Shown one piece after another: positions 33,571-42,151 of a DNA stretch of 64,000 nucleotides. The stretch lies in the NCBI GenBank assembly GCA_039707655.1, contig CM077671.1, positions 306,342,509-306,406,508 of the forward strand. The letters run 5' to 3'. Positions within the stretch are counted from its first letter, which is position 1. The number at the start of each line of letters is the position of its first letter. The notes beneath the pieces are model-generated. The model did no database searches. It was not told the origin of the DNA and worked only from the letters and a program-made list of their open reading frames with translations. The translations under genes and the position numbers were made by a program. This DNA is from Elymus sibiricus. Taxonomy: Eukaryota > Streptophyta > Magnoliopsida > Poales > Poaceae.

Positions 33571-34780
33571 GGAACTGCCATAACCTCTGCAAATGAGCTC
33601 TGAATTGAGCAAACTCAAGCTTGTTGGATTCAGGACGACAAGAGCTATCCAACAGCGACTGGTTATCTTAAGAGGAGGCAGTATGAAAATGCCAATGATA
33701 TAGAGATGTGAAACCTCTATGAATGAAGAACTGGCAAAAACACCAACATCGAAAACATCATGGAAGATGCATATGGACTCCGTTTTTGATGAACTTGAGC
33801 TTGTCATGAAGCTGACCATAAGCTCAAGAACCCACATAGAGAAAAGCCAACCAAGAACCAAGAAAGATGATGATGCCAAGAATGCAATGGTTTGAGCTCT
33901 CAACAAACGATACGATCAAGCTACTCACTTGAGAGCCCCCCTTGATAGTACGGCTATCGATCCTATAACCCGGTCTCCCAACTACCACCATGAGACCGGT
34001 AAAGTAGAAAACCCTATCAAGGTCAAACATTTGTCTTGCGCATAGTCCACTTGAGCTAGATGATGACGATCTTGTCCTTCTCAAGATGGACCACCTTTCT
34101 TGATTGCGCCGGCTCGATGAAGACTAGTAGATTGCTCCCCCATACTCCACTATGGGTGAGCCACTCTTCGGCACATCTTCACAAGTCCATTGTCACCACA
34201 ATGGACGGCAAGCTTCAAGCATGATCTCTTTGTGATGCTTTACTTGAACTTGCACACCGCAACCTTGATGACGATCACCACTTGATGTCATCTTCCATGG
34301 GTTGTATGGGATCTTCCTCTTGATACAATCCCATGGAAATATACCTAACCCTACAAAGAACACTCACGTAGACCATGGGTTAGTACACAAAGCGTAATGG
34401 ACAACGCTTACCATACCATGGGATCACTTGATCCCTCTCGGTGTATCTTGTACGCTTTGTGTGTTGATCAACTTGGTTCACTCTTTGACTTAGTCTTGAT
34501 CAACCTTGTATCTTATCTTCTCTCTTCATAAAGATGATGTCTTGAAGGTAAACATGGATGCTCACAAAATCTTCTTCTTCAAGACATGCTTGCAATAGGC
34601 TCAACTCTCACATGACCAATATTTGGATAAAACCTTGAATACCACCTTGGTCACCATATAAACTCCTTGAAACCAACAGATGGACTTCAAGAAGTACCTA
34701 CAGAAAAATCCTTCGAATATAACTCAAGGCAACCATTAGTCCATAGGGATTGTCATCAATTACCAAAACCACACATGGAT

Positions 34781-36640
34781 AAATGTGCTCTTACACATTG
34801 GCAGGGGTCAATGTCCACAAGCCCCATCCACTCTTTGATCGTCATCCAAACCCACAATGTAAATCGACAACTGAAGAAAAGGTGGGCGGTGGACTCGTAC
34901 TCATGCTTGCATAACAGGAAAAGCCCACAATCATTCCAACCTCGTCGCTCCAGACGATCAGCCGTCCACAGTCTGGTTTGGATAGTAAGCCGAGCATAAA
35001 AACTGACATTTGGAGGAGCCCACACTTTCCAAATGACCTTGTTCATGGGGGTGAGGATAGACCCCCAAGAACTGAGACTTGTATGCCGCCGCCGAGTATT
35101 CACCGTTAGAAGAGAACTTCTAGTGGATGGAGTCTTCAACATCCTCGTTCAAAGGAACATGAGTAAATTGAGACAAAAGCACCACAAATTTGGAAAAACA
35201 TGGTTCCAAAAGAGACTGTTTCTCATGTCAATCGCTTTTATCCATGCATTACCTGGCGTCGCTGACTCTCTAATTCTTGCACCCCGGAGGCTTTAAAAAT
35301 GAGCGGGGCGATATCTTTTGGCTTGTGCCCATGCAGCCACGGGCCACGGCCATCCCAAAAAAATTCCTCTTCTCATTTTCAATGGTGATGGTGATGAGAG
35401 CATAGAAGAGGTTTGTTTCCTTCTCGTCGAAGGGGCTGCCCGTCCCAATCTGAATCTTTGCCGGATCCTTCTATTCAAGCCATGGTCACCATAGTCAAAG
35501 CGCCATTGCAAATTTCTCTAGATGAAGCAAACCAAGGCCCCCAAGATGATTAAGACTGCAAACGGTCTCCCAGTTAACCCTGCACTTCCCGCGCCTCACC
35601 TTATTCCCCGCCCGAAGAAACGAACTTTCAATCTTGTTGATTCTTTTGAGGACATGCGGGGGGGGGGGGGGGGGGGCAATGAGTGAAATGATGTGGTGGA
35701 TTGTCTACCAGGCGAGGACTGATTTAACGAGCGCTCCATGACCTGCCGAAGTGATGTTCATGCCCTCCCAAGGAACATGCTTCGTCACCACTTTGCCCTA
35801 CAAGTACTGATGGTCGATCCGCTTGAGTTGCTAAACTGAAAACGGAAGGCCGAGGTGTCGCATGGGGAAAGTAACATGCACGGAAGGTAGCCCTGCAAAG
35901 ATGCTACCCAAGTCCAAATGCCCACACCGTATAGGCACAAACAAGCTCTTGTGGAAGTTTGTTTGCAGCTCACATCACCGAACCCCTGTAGGATACGAGC
36001 AAGGTTCTAGATATCTTCCTTGATTGGCGCAAAGAAAACAATTGTGTTGTTAGCATATGGAGATGTCCTTATGGTAGCTCAACGTCCCCGGATTTTATGG
36101 AGCGCAAGTCTCGTAAACGAGTCGAGGGTTTGTTGCAGTGGGTTGATGGCTATGTTGAACAACAATGGCGAAAGCAGATCTCACTCCTTGCCTAAGACCG
36201 CGACCATGTACAATGGGATAGGTTGGCACACCATTAAGAAGAACCCTCTATGAAGAGGTGCTAAGTAGGGCGGCAATCCAATCACGAAATCTGCTAGGGA
36301 AGCCCCTTCTCCGAAGAATGTCAAATATGTACTCCCAATGCACCGAGTCAAAAGCTTGAAGAGGGAGATGGTTTTGTTTTTGTGGAGCCGCTGGGAAAGG
36401 TTCCTCACATACATAAAGTTTTCGTGGATACTTGTCTTCTTGATGAAAGCACTCTGGGAGTTGGAGAGAATTGCATTCATGTGTGGTGAAAGTCTAACGA
36501 CAAGCATCTTGGCAATGATCTTTGCAATGGCATGAATAAGATTAATAGGCCTAAAATCGAAATCGGTAAAAATAAGCAAGGAGCAAGTTCGTAAAGCTAA
36601 TAGAAAACCCGCCACAAGGCAGAGAAGATGAGAAGATCAC
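34781..36640 (-). pseudogene. Decayed LINE 2, RT and zinc-binding parts
   Basis: Minus strand: reverse transcriptase residues from FRPINLIHAIAKIIAKML (about 36490-36545), SNSQSAFIKKTSIHENF and, after a shift, the segment around 36300. A zinc-binding RT-associated domain spans 34800-35030 (VSFYARLTIQTRLWTADRL and FLLCKHEYESTAHLFFSC). Multiple frameshifts occur in between, and a run of 19 G lies at 35658-35676. It belongs to the same LINE as 31640-31989. Its 5' end near 36640 is not defined by a motif. Confidence 0.78.
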
Positions 36641-37539
36641 TCTTGCGGCTTTATATTACTCAAACCCTTTGCGCCCACGATCATCCAAAGCCAAGTTTTA
36701 TTATTTATTTTATCCACGATTAGCATCGCTAGGGCAACAAGATTATAGAAAACCCATGTGTTATGCTCTTTTCAAATCTCCCAAGCAATATGCATCATAT
36801 ACACTGCAAGGTGCTTAGAGAGGCGATTATGAAAATAATTAAGCACCGGTGCTTAGAAATGAAACTATTCATTTTCACAGTTGTGGATCCCATGCCAAAC
36901 GAAAACCTTCATCCAAGTTGTAACCGTGAAGTGACATTGGTATTTGATATATGAGGCCACCGCAAACTCTTGGACTTTCTTACAAATGTCATACTGTATA
37001 ATGGAAAAGTGGCTAGTCTGGTTTGGAAATTAAGGCAAGGACCAGCGTTCAGTTTTTCACGGCTCATAGCCATCTTCAAAATAGTGGATGTCAGGTTCAT
37101 ATTGTTTTTTTTTAGCTTTCATATCCAGGATATTGGATACCCTCTAATTTCATTTTTAAGGAAAAGAATATCCGACATCTACAAATTGACCCAAGTATTA
37201 ACCTTATCAACCTGCCCACAGGAGATCTATCGCAAGCTGAATTGCATACTTCAGAAGAAAATGTTATGTTCATACAGTGCAACGCCAAGAGGGATGCACA
37301 AGAGCAGTGCATCACACACCAGACCAAATGGACATATATGAACTTCCAAAAAAACTATTCAAACCATTCCACCACTTTGCTAGCACCTTTAAATCCATGA
37401 AAGCCTTATGTTTCTTACTCTGTCAGGTCTCAACTTCCGTAGGACGGTAGGAGGTTTCGTTAATGGCAATAGCACGTCAATTCTTATGTTTCTGCGAGCA
37501 ATTCAGAGATCACAGACCAGCAAAGTCCACAGTGGCCAT
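36641..37539. other. Non-coding stretch downstream of the DUF1644 gene
   Basis: No protein family is recognised on either strand. It should include the 3' UTR of the minus-strand DUF1644 gene at its right side. A perfect 16-bp palindrome, TAAGCACCGGTGCTTA, lies at 36840-36855, with another GGTGCTTAGAG near 36810, possibly a MITE remnant. Confidence 0.5.
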
Positions 37540-38235
37540 TTACACTGCACGATCGTTGGTAGCACCAAGGTGATCATTATCTCCACGCCAACCAGATGCC
37601 AGAAGCTCCTCAAACTGCAACATGGCAGTCAACAGCCCTTGGAGCGTTGACGAGCTTGTCGCACAGATCATATCTTGCAACGTGGTTCTGAGCATGAGTC
37701 GCCTCCATCTGTAAGTCTGTAGAGGGTCCACCGCACGAGGCTTTGCTGAAGGATGCTTCTTTCGTGCGTGCTTGCAGAGTTCTCTGTACGTACCGCTGTA
37801 TGAGCAGCCATCTTGCATGCAGGTCCTCCTATTTCTGTTTAGCTGCTCCCGAGCAGGCTCAACCAGTGTATATCCCTTAACCTCACCACGGCAAAGCGGG
37901 CATGTGAGCACTATCGAGCCTGTATCATCACCGCTTCCTGGGCTTCTGCATGACTCTATAAGCTGGTCGAGACAATTTGAGTGGAGGAAGCTAGTTCCAC
38001 ATACATATGGACGGCAGCCTTTGTCATGAGACGAACAGAGTAGAAGGACCGCATCATGTGGGCATTCGATGCAAACTGGGCAGATCGCGTCTTTCCATGC
38101 AAATTTCTCCATTGCTGCTAATGTTGGCTCCTGGGTAGCAACTCTCTTGAAACTGCAGTGGCTGAACGGCCTTAAATAACGAGTTGATCTGACCTCACGA
38201 GATGAATATTTCATGTTCCTTGAATTTTTGGTCAT
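37540..38235 (-). CDS. DUF1644 family zinc-finger protein
   Basis: A 231-residue protein from ATG 38235 to TAA 37540. The conserved DUF1644 core starts WKDAICPVCIECPH (residues 47-60) and continues with AVLLLCSSHDKGCRPY, CGTSFLHSNCLDQ and TCPLCRGEV (111-119), a RING-like set of Cys/His pairs. A C2H2-like finger follows (C139, C144, H156, H161; CSYSGTYRELCKHARKKH). The C-terminal 60 residues are weakly conserved and end short; family members are often 250-370 residues. The family is plant-specific; the rice member SIDP366 has been tied to drought and salt response. Ubiquitin-ligase activity is suggested by the RING-like core but is not established. The first 40 residues are basic and Ser-rich. 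A strong 3' splice site lies 8 bases upstream of the ATG, so the whole CDS appears to sit in one exon after a 5'-UTR intron. Confidence 0.88.
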   Translation of the reverse strand: MTKNSRNMKYSSREVRSTRYLRPFSHCSFKRVATQEPTLAAMEKFAWKDAICPVCIECPHDAVLLLCSSHDKGCRPYVCGTSFLHSNCLDQLIESCRSPGSGDDTGSIVLTCPLCRGEVKGYTLVEPAREQLNRNRRTCMQDGCSYSGTYRELCKHARKKHPSAKPRAVDPLQTYRWRRLMLRTTLQDMICATSSSTLQGLLTAMLQFEELLASGWRGDNDHLGATNDRAV

Positions 38236-38835
38236 CTTGAAGACTGCAAGAATGCAAGATAGACATGCTTAGCGTATCAAGTCTTACAAAGTCTAATACA
38301 AGAAAATTCACATTGTCCATTGCACAAATAAAAATTAAAAGAACCGGCTGACTGTAGGATGGCAAGGGTGTTGTTGAAGGTTCTTTTTTTGCTTTTTCCT
38401 AGACTCCAAAATAATCCAGAAGGGTATTTTTAAAGGGTTCATTTTTGCTCCACTCTTCATATAAATAAAAATGAATTAGAGATCTGATTGATGAAGGGCA
38501 ACATAAGATGCTGTGAAGAAATTAAATGGTTGATGTCACCCACTTTAACTGTTTTACCCTGACAATTTTACTTACGTGTGTACAAGGAACTATGGAGTCT
38601 GATTCTAGCTATATGAAAGGGCAACACAAGATGCTGTGAAGAAATTAAATGCTGGATGTCAGCCACTTTTGCTGTTTTACCCTGATATTTCCCCTACACA
38701 TGATAAGTAACTGTACACTCTGATTCTAGCAATATGAAAGGGCAACACAAGGTGCTGAGGAGAAATTAAATTGTTAATGTCACCAAGTTTTGCTGTTTTA
38801 GACTGATATTATTCCTAAGGGTGTATAAGGTAGTA

Positions 38836-38941
38836 CTCCCTCCGTCCCAAAATAAGTGTCTCAAGCTTAGTACAACTCTGTACTAGAGCTAGTACAAAGT
38901 TAGTACAAAGTTGAGACAGTTTTATTTTGAGATGGAGGGAG
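38836..38941. mobile_element. Stowaway MITE (106 bp)
   Basis: The terminal inverted repeats are CTCCCTCCGTCCCAAAATAA and TTATTTTGAGATGGAGGGAG, flanked by TA on both sides (38834-38835 and 38942-38943). The interior holds the typical AGTACAAAGTTGAGACA segment. It is inserted within one unit of the 120-bp array. Confidence 0.93.
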
Positions 38942-39339
38942 TACTACCATACAGTCTGATTCAAGAATCTCAAACTCATATAAGAAGTGCATAAATTAAA
39001 TGGTTAATGTCACGAACTTTTGCTGTTTTACCCTAATAGTTTTCCTAAGGGTGTATAAGTTACTATACAGTAACCTCTAACAGAAATTTTCTGCGGGTAT
39101 TTTCCAAAAATATTGGGTCCATCAGGTGACAAAAGTGCACTACAGGTATGTCATGAAGGAAAAGAAAGAGGAGACTTTTACTTGGATTCTGTGTCAGCAC
39201 AAATACAGGATTTACACACTTTCTTGACACTTGCGTGTTCCGCGATGTGTAATTTCAAAAATAAAAAGACCATCAACCATCAGTTTTTACCCATGAACCA
39301 TCACCGTTACAGTTTGCCGCAACTAAATTGAGTTCACCA

Positions 39340-39383
39340 ACCTTTGTTCCTAAATGTAAGACGTTTTAGGGACAGAGGTAGTA
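39340..39383. mobile_element. Fragment of a Mariner-type MITE
   Basis: TTGTTCCTAAATGTAAGACG followed by TTTTAGGGACAGAGGTAGTA resembles one arm of the Stowaway-type elements that carry CTCTGTCCCTAAAA ends. The other arm is not found. Confidence 0.5.
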
Positions 39384-39883
39384 ACATATTAGCTCTGTGA
39401 GGTTTACTTGCCGATACAGTGCTCAAGCTTATGATTCCTTGGATCTAATTTTATGTTAGTTGGGATCTTTTATTGGTAGTGATATCAACAATCCCAAACT
39501 CTTATAAGTGGAGAAATTAAATGGTTAATCACCAACTTTTGTTGTTTTACCCTGATAGTTTTCCTACGGATGTATAAGGTATTATACAGTCTGATTCAAC
39601 AATCTCAAACTCTTATAAGAAGTGGAGAAATTAAATATTTAATGTCACTAACTTTTTCTGTTTTACCCTGAAACTATTCCTACAGTCTGATTCAAGAATC
39701 TCAAACTCTTATCAGAAGTCCAACATCATATGCTGACCACAAATTCAAGGCAACATGTTAGTGCTAAACTTTGAATGATTTGCTTTAGTCAGCACAAGTT
39801 CCACTGGACATTGTATGCCCACTATAAGATCGACCAGAAGAATCAAACAGAGTACCAGATATGCTTTGTTCTCTTTATAATAC

Positions 39884-40000
39884 AACAACAAACAACAAAC
39901 AAAGCCTTTAGTCCCAAACAAGTTGGGGTAGGCTAGAGGTGAAACCCATAAGATCTCGCGACCAACTCATGGTTCTGGCACATAAAGATCCATAATAGAG
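39884..40000. mobile_element. SINE-like fragment (Au-SINE resembling)
   Basis: (CAA)n-rich sequence is followed by AAGCCTTTAGTCCCAAACAA and GTTGGGGTAGGCTAGAGGTG, a block I associate with a widely dispersed grass SINE family (Au). No A/B-box promoter half was identified, so this is probably partial. The family name is from memory of the block only. Confidence 0.45.
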
Positions 40001-40326
40001 ATCCATAATTGTTTTCATCACATAAAGATTGTAAAAGGCAACTTTGATGTTCCTAGTAGTCCAAGGACAAGACAGCTATGACAGATGTGATTGCTATTGC
40101 AAATGTGGCATTTCACTTTTGTTTGCGGGTGCAAATGTGGCATTTCAACCAGACAAAATATAAGATAAAGACTAGTTCCCTCAAACCTTCACTAGTATAT
40201 GTGTCGAATGTTAGATATCTTCACACGAGATGGAACTTACAGGAATGGAAACTATAAAGATTAAGATCAAAATAATATACTAGCACACAAAGGGATTCTA
40301 CTTAAAGTTAAAGATGGATTTTACTA

Positions 40327-40430
40327 CTCCCTCCGTTCTTTTTTGTAAGTCGTTTCAGACAGCTGAAATTGAGCTGTTTTGTACGCTGTCTGAAATGTCT
40401 TCAATGCCTTATAAAAGTGAACAGAGGGAG
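40327..40430. mobile_element. Stowaway-type MITE (104 bp)
   Basis: The ends are CTCCCTCCGTTCTTTTTTGT and its imperfect inverse ACTTTTATAA-like...ACAGAGGGAG, flanked by TA (40325-40326 and 40431-40432). The interior has the inverted pair TTTCAGACAGC and GCTGTCTGAAA, giving a long hairpin. Confidence 0.9.
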
Positions 40431-40639
40431 TACAAAATATACATTGCTAACAATATCGCAGACGTAGTGTCTGTCCAAGTTCCTAAAACAATCTTATTTG
40501 CAATAACCGAACACGATCCATACACTTTGCAGCACAGGGAAAGTTTACAGTGTCAGATCTTAACACTATTGGATGTTTTGGGGGGTAAAACAGCACCCAA
40601 AAATTGCAATTTGAGGACACCTGATACGCATCTAAGAAA

Positions 40640-40780
40640 CACCAAACACTTGTTTTCAAAAAATGTAACACTAAACACTTGTTTTCAAAAACAAGAAACA
40701 CGAAACACTTGTTTTCAACAGAAGAAACATAAACACTTGTTTTGAGCAAAAGAAACACTTGTTTTGATCCAAAGAAACAC
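40640..40780. repeat. Minisatellite with AAACACTTGTTTT core
   Basis: AACACTTGTTTT occurs five times between 40643 and 40770, with spacers of about 15-25 bp rich in CAAGAAACA. Spacers vary in length and sequence. Confidence 0.88.
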
Positions 40781-40969
40781 TCAACGCCCAGTTCCCTTGC
40801 GCAACCCAGGCAAACAACAGAGCAGCGTCACCAGATCAAGGGGTTTCATCAACAGTCGGAAACAAGATAAACAAGACAGAAAGGCAACCTCGCCCAAGTA
40901 AAGCTGAAGGCGGTAGGCAGTAAGGAGGCGAAAAGGGCCGATTTGAGCCGGGGAGATTCAAAAACTTAC

Positions 40970-41240
40970 CCTCCCTGCCTCGATTCTCCGAGGAGACAAG
41001 CAAAGGCCGCGCGGAGGGCACGGCGGCGGAGGCGGAGGAGGCGACGGCGGGGAGGGAGGTCGCGGTGGCGTCGCCTCCCTAGGCGAGAGGCCGAGAATTC
41101 GGTCGGGTTTACGGAGCGCGGCGGTGGAGCTTTTGAGCCGGGGTGCGGGGTACCTCCTGTCTGTCTAGGAAGGAGTCGGCTAGGGCCCTAGTGCTGGTAG
41201 TGGCTGGAGCGACAGCGAGACGAGGTGGGCTTGTCAAAAC
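40970..41240 (-). promoter_or_regulatory. GC-rich first exon and promoter of the DUF1644 gene
   Basis: A CpG-rich block (CGCGG, GGCGGAGGCGGAGGAGGCGA on the plus strand, read in reverse as CT/CG-rich 5' UTR) lies next to the inferred donor at 40969. Purine-only triplet repeats (GGCGGA) appear as TCCGCC repeats on the sense strand, common in grass 5' UTRs. The transcription start is not determined. Confidence 0.5.
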
Positions 41241-41330
41241 CTAGCACGGCCCAAGGCTCAGTACCATGGTGGACAGGCTGGCCCATTTAGGCTTACCATT
41301 TCAACGTGGCTTTAGGAAGCTCCCAACTAA

Positions 41331-41712
41331 GGCTGTGTTTGGTTCAACTTCAGCTTTCAACTTTTGGGTCCAAAAGCTATAAGCTGAACCAAATGGTAAA
41401 TTTACAAAGTAGCTTTTGAGAATCTGCAGCTTCTCTGTAGTGTAAATTTTGAAGCTGGAATATCCCAACTTTTCAGCTTCTCAGCTTCTAAACCAATCAT
41501 TTTTGGCTGTCCCCTAAAACCGAGTAGTATTTACCCATCAATGCCACTGGTAAGTCATACCTCTTCGTTGTGTTTCACAGCCGTTTCAGCCAAACAGCCG
41601 TTTCAGCCAAACAGCTTTCAGCTTTTCCACAGCTAAAAGTTCACAGCAGCTTTTTCACAGCTTACAGCTCAGAGCAGCTTTTACAGAATCTGCAGCTCAA
41701 CCAAACACAGCC
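41331..41712. mobile_element. Tourist-type (PIF/Harbinger) MITE, 382 bp
   Basis: The termini GGCTGTGTTTGGTT and AACCAAACACAGCC are a perfect inverted pair, flanked by TAA at 41328-41330 and 41713-41715. The interior is rich in CAGCTTTT and CACAGC words. It is non-coding. Confidence 0.9.
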
Positions 41713-41715
41713 TAA

Positions 41716-42148
41716 GAGCATCTCTAGCCGTTTGGCCTCCCCAGGGTCATTTTTTTCACCGGCGAGAGGTGAGCCGGCGGAAGTTTTGGGCTGGTGGCTT
41801 GTTTATTCCCAGCCGGTCCCCCATGCCATGTCTTTTCCTTGCTTTCGATTGGTGCATGTCGCATGCTGGTCTTGCCCCATGCATGGTCCCGCCGCATGCA
41901 CATGGGAGAAAAAAGAGAGGAGAGAAGAGAGAGAGATCCAACAGCCCCACAGTCAGCCATGCAAAAAATACCGCCGGCGTCCCCAGCTGCCCCCCAGGAT
42001 CCTGGGTTTGGGGTGGGTTCGCCGGTGCTATTTTTGGCCATATCCGGCGCTAATCGAGATCGTGGGGGCGCGAGTGGGAACTTTTTCTTCCGCCGGCACA
42101 GAAAAAGTGCTCCTGAGGGCCTTCCTGGGGGGACGGGTGGAGATGCTC
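41716..42148. mobile_element. Second Tourist-type MITE, 433 bp, abutting the first
   Basis: The termini GAGCATCTCTA and TGGAGATGCTC are near-perfect inverted repeats, flanked by TAA at 41713-41715 and 42149-42151. The left TAA is the same three bases as the right duplication of the preceding MITE. The GC-rich interior contains inverted CCGCCGG/CCGGCGG-like words. The open frames it contains are accidental. Confidence 0.85.
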
Positions 42149-42151
42149 TAA

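Larger units (their letters stand above)
31990..34780 (-). mobile_element. Solo LTR-like insertion of a long-LTR retrotransposon
   Basis: The 2.78-kb insertion is bounded by the perfect 5-bp direct repeat TGGAT (31990-31994 and 34776-34780). On the minus strand it begins TGTGTGGTTTTGGTAATTG and ends near GCCGACA, so it has TG...CA-like ends without longer terminal inverted repeats. It contains no protein-coding domain and no primer site. Removal restores the LINE reading frame across the site (HLS then TSFHNGQ). A solo LTR fits best; a non-coding non-autonomous element is the alternative. The interior has a 39-bp tandem repeat and a palindrome cluster. Confidence 0.75.
38510..39715. repeat. 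Diverged tandem repeat (period about 120 bp) in the intron
   Basis: The unit theme GAAATTAAATGGTTAATGTC...TTTTGCTGTTTTACCCTGAT...TCTGATTCA recurs near 38519, 38640, 38760, 38993, 39511 and 39624. The first three are in register at about 120 bp. Spacing later is broken by a Stowaway insertion (38836-38941) and other sequence. Confidence 0.85.
38244..40969 (-). other. Inferred 5'-UTR intron of the DUF1644 gene
   Basis: On the minus strand a consensus donor (GGGAGG then GTAAGT at 40969-40964) lies at the edge of a GC-rich exon. A good acceptor (TTGCATTCTTGCAG, ending at 38244) lies just before TCTTCAAGATG, the start of the coding exon. The 2726-bp AT-rich interval is typical of grass 5'-UTR introns. 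It hosts two Stowaway-type MITEs, a SINE-like fragment, a 120-bp tandem array and a minisatellite. No transcript evidence is available here. Confidence 0.6.

Noticed and set aside
40640..40780. CRISPR-like spaced repeat
   Set aside because: The repeat core is 12 bp with 15-25 bp spacers that are themselves similar, there are no cas genes, and the genome is a plant nucleus.
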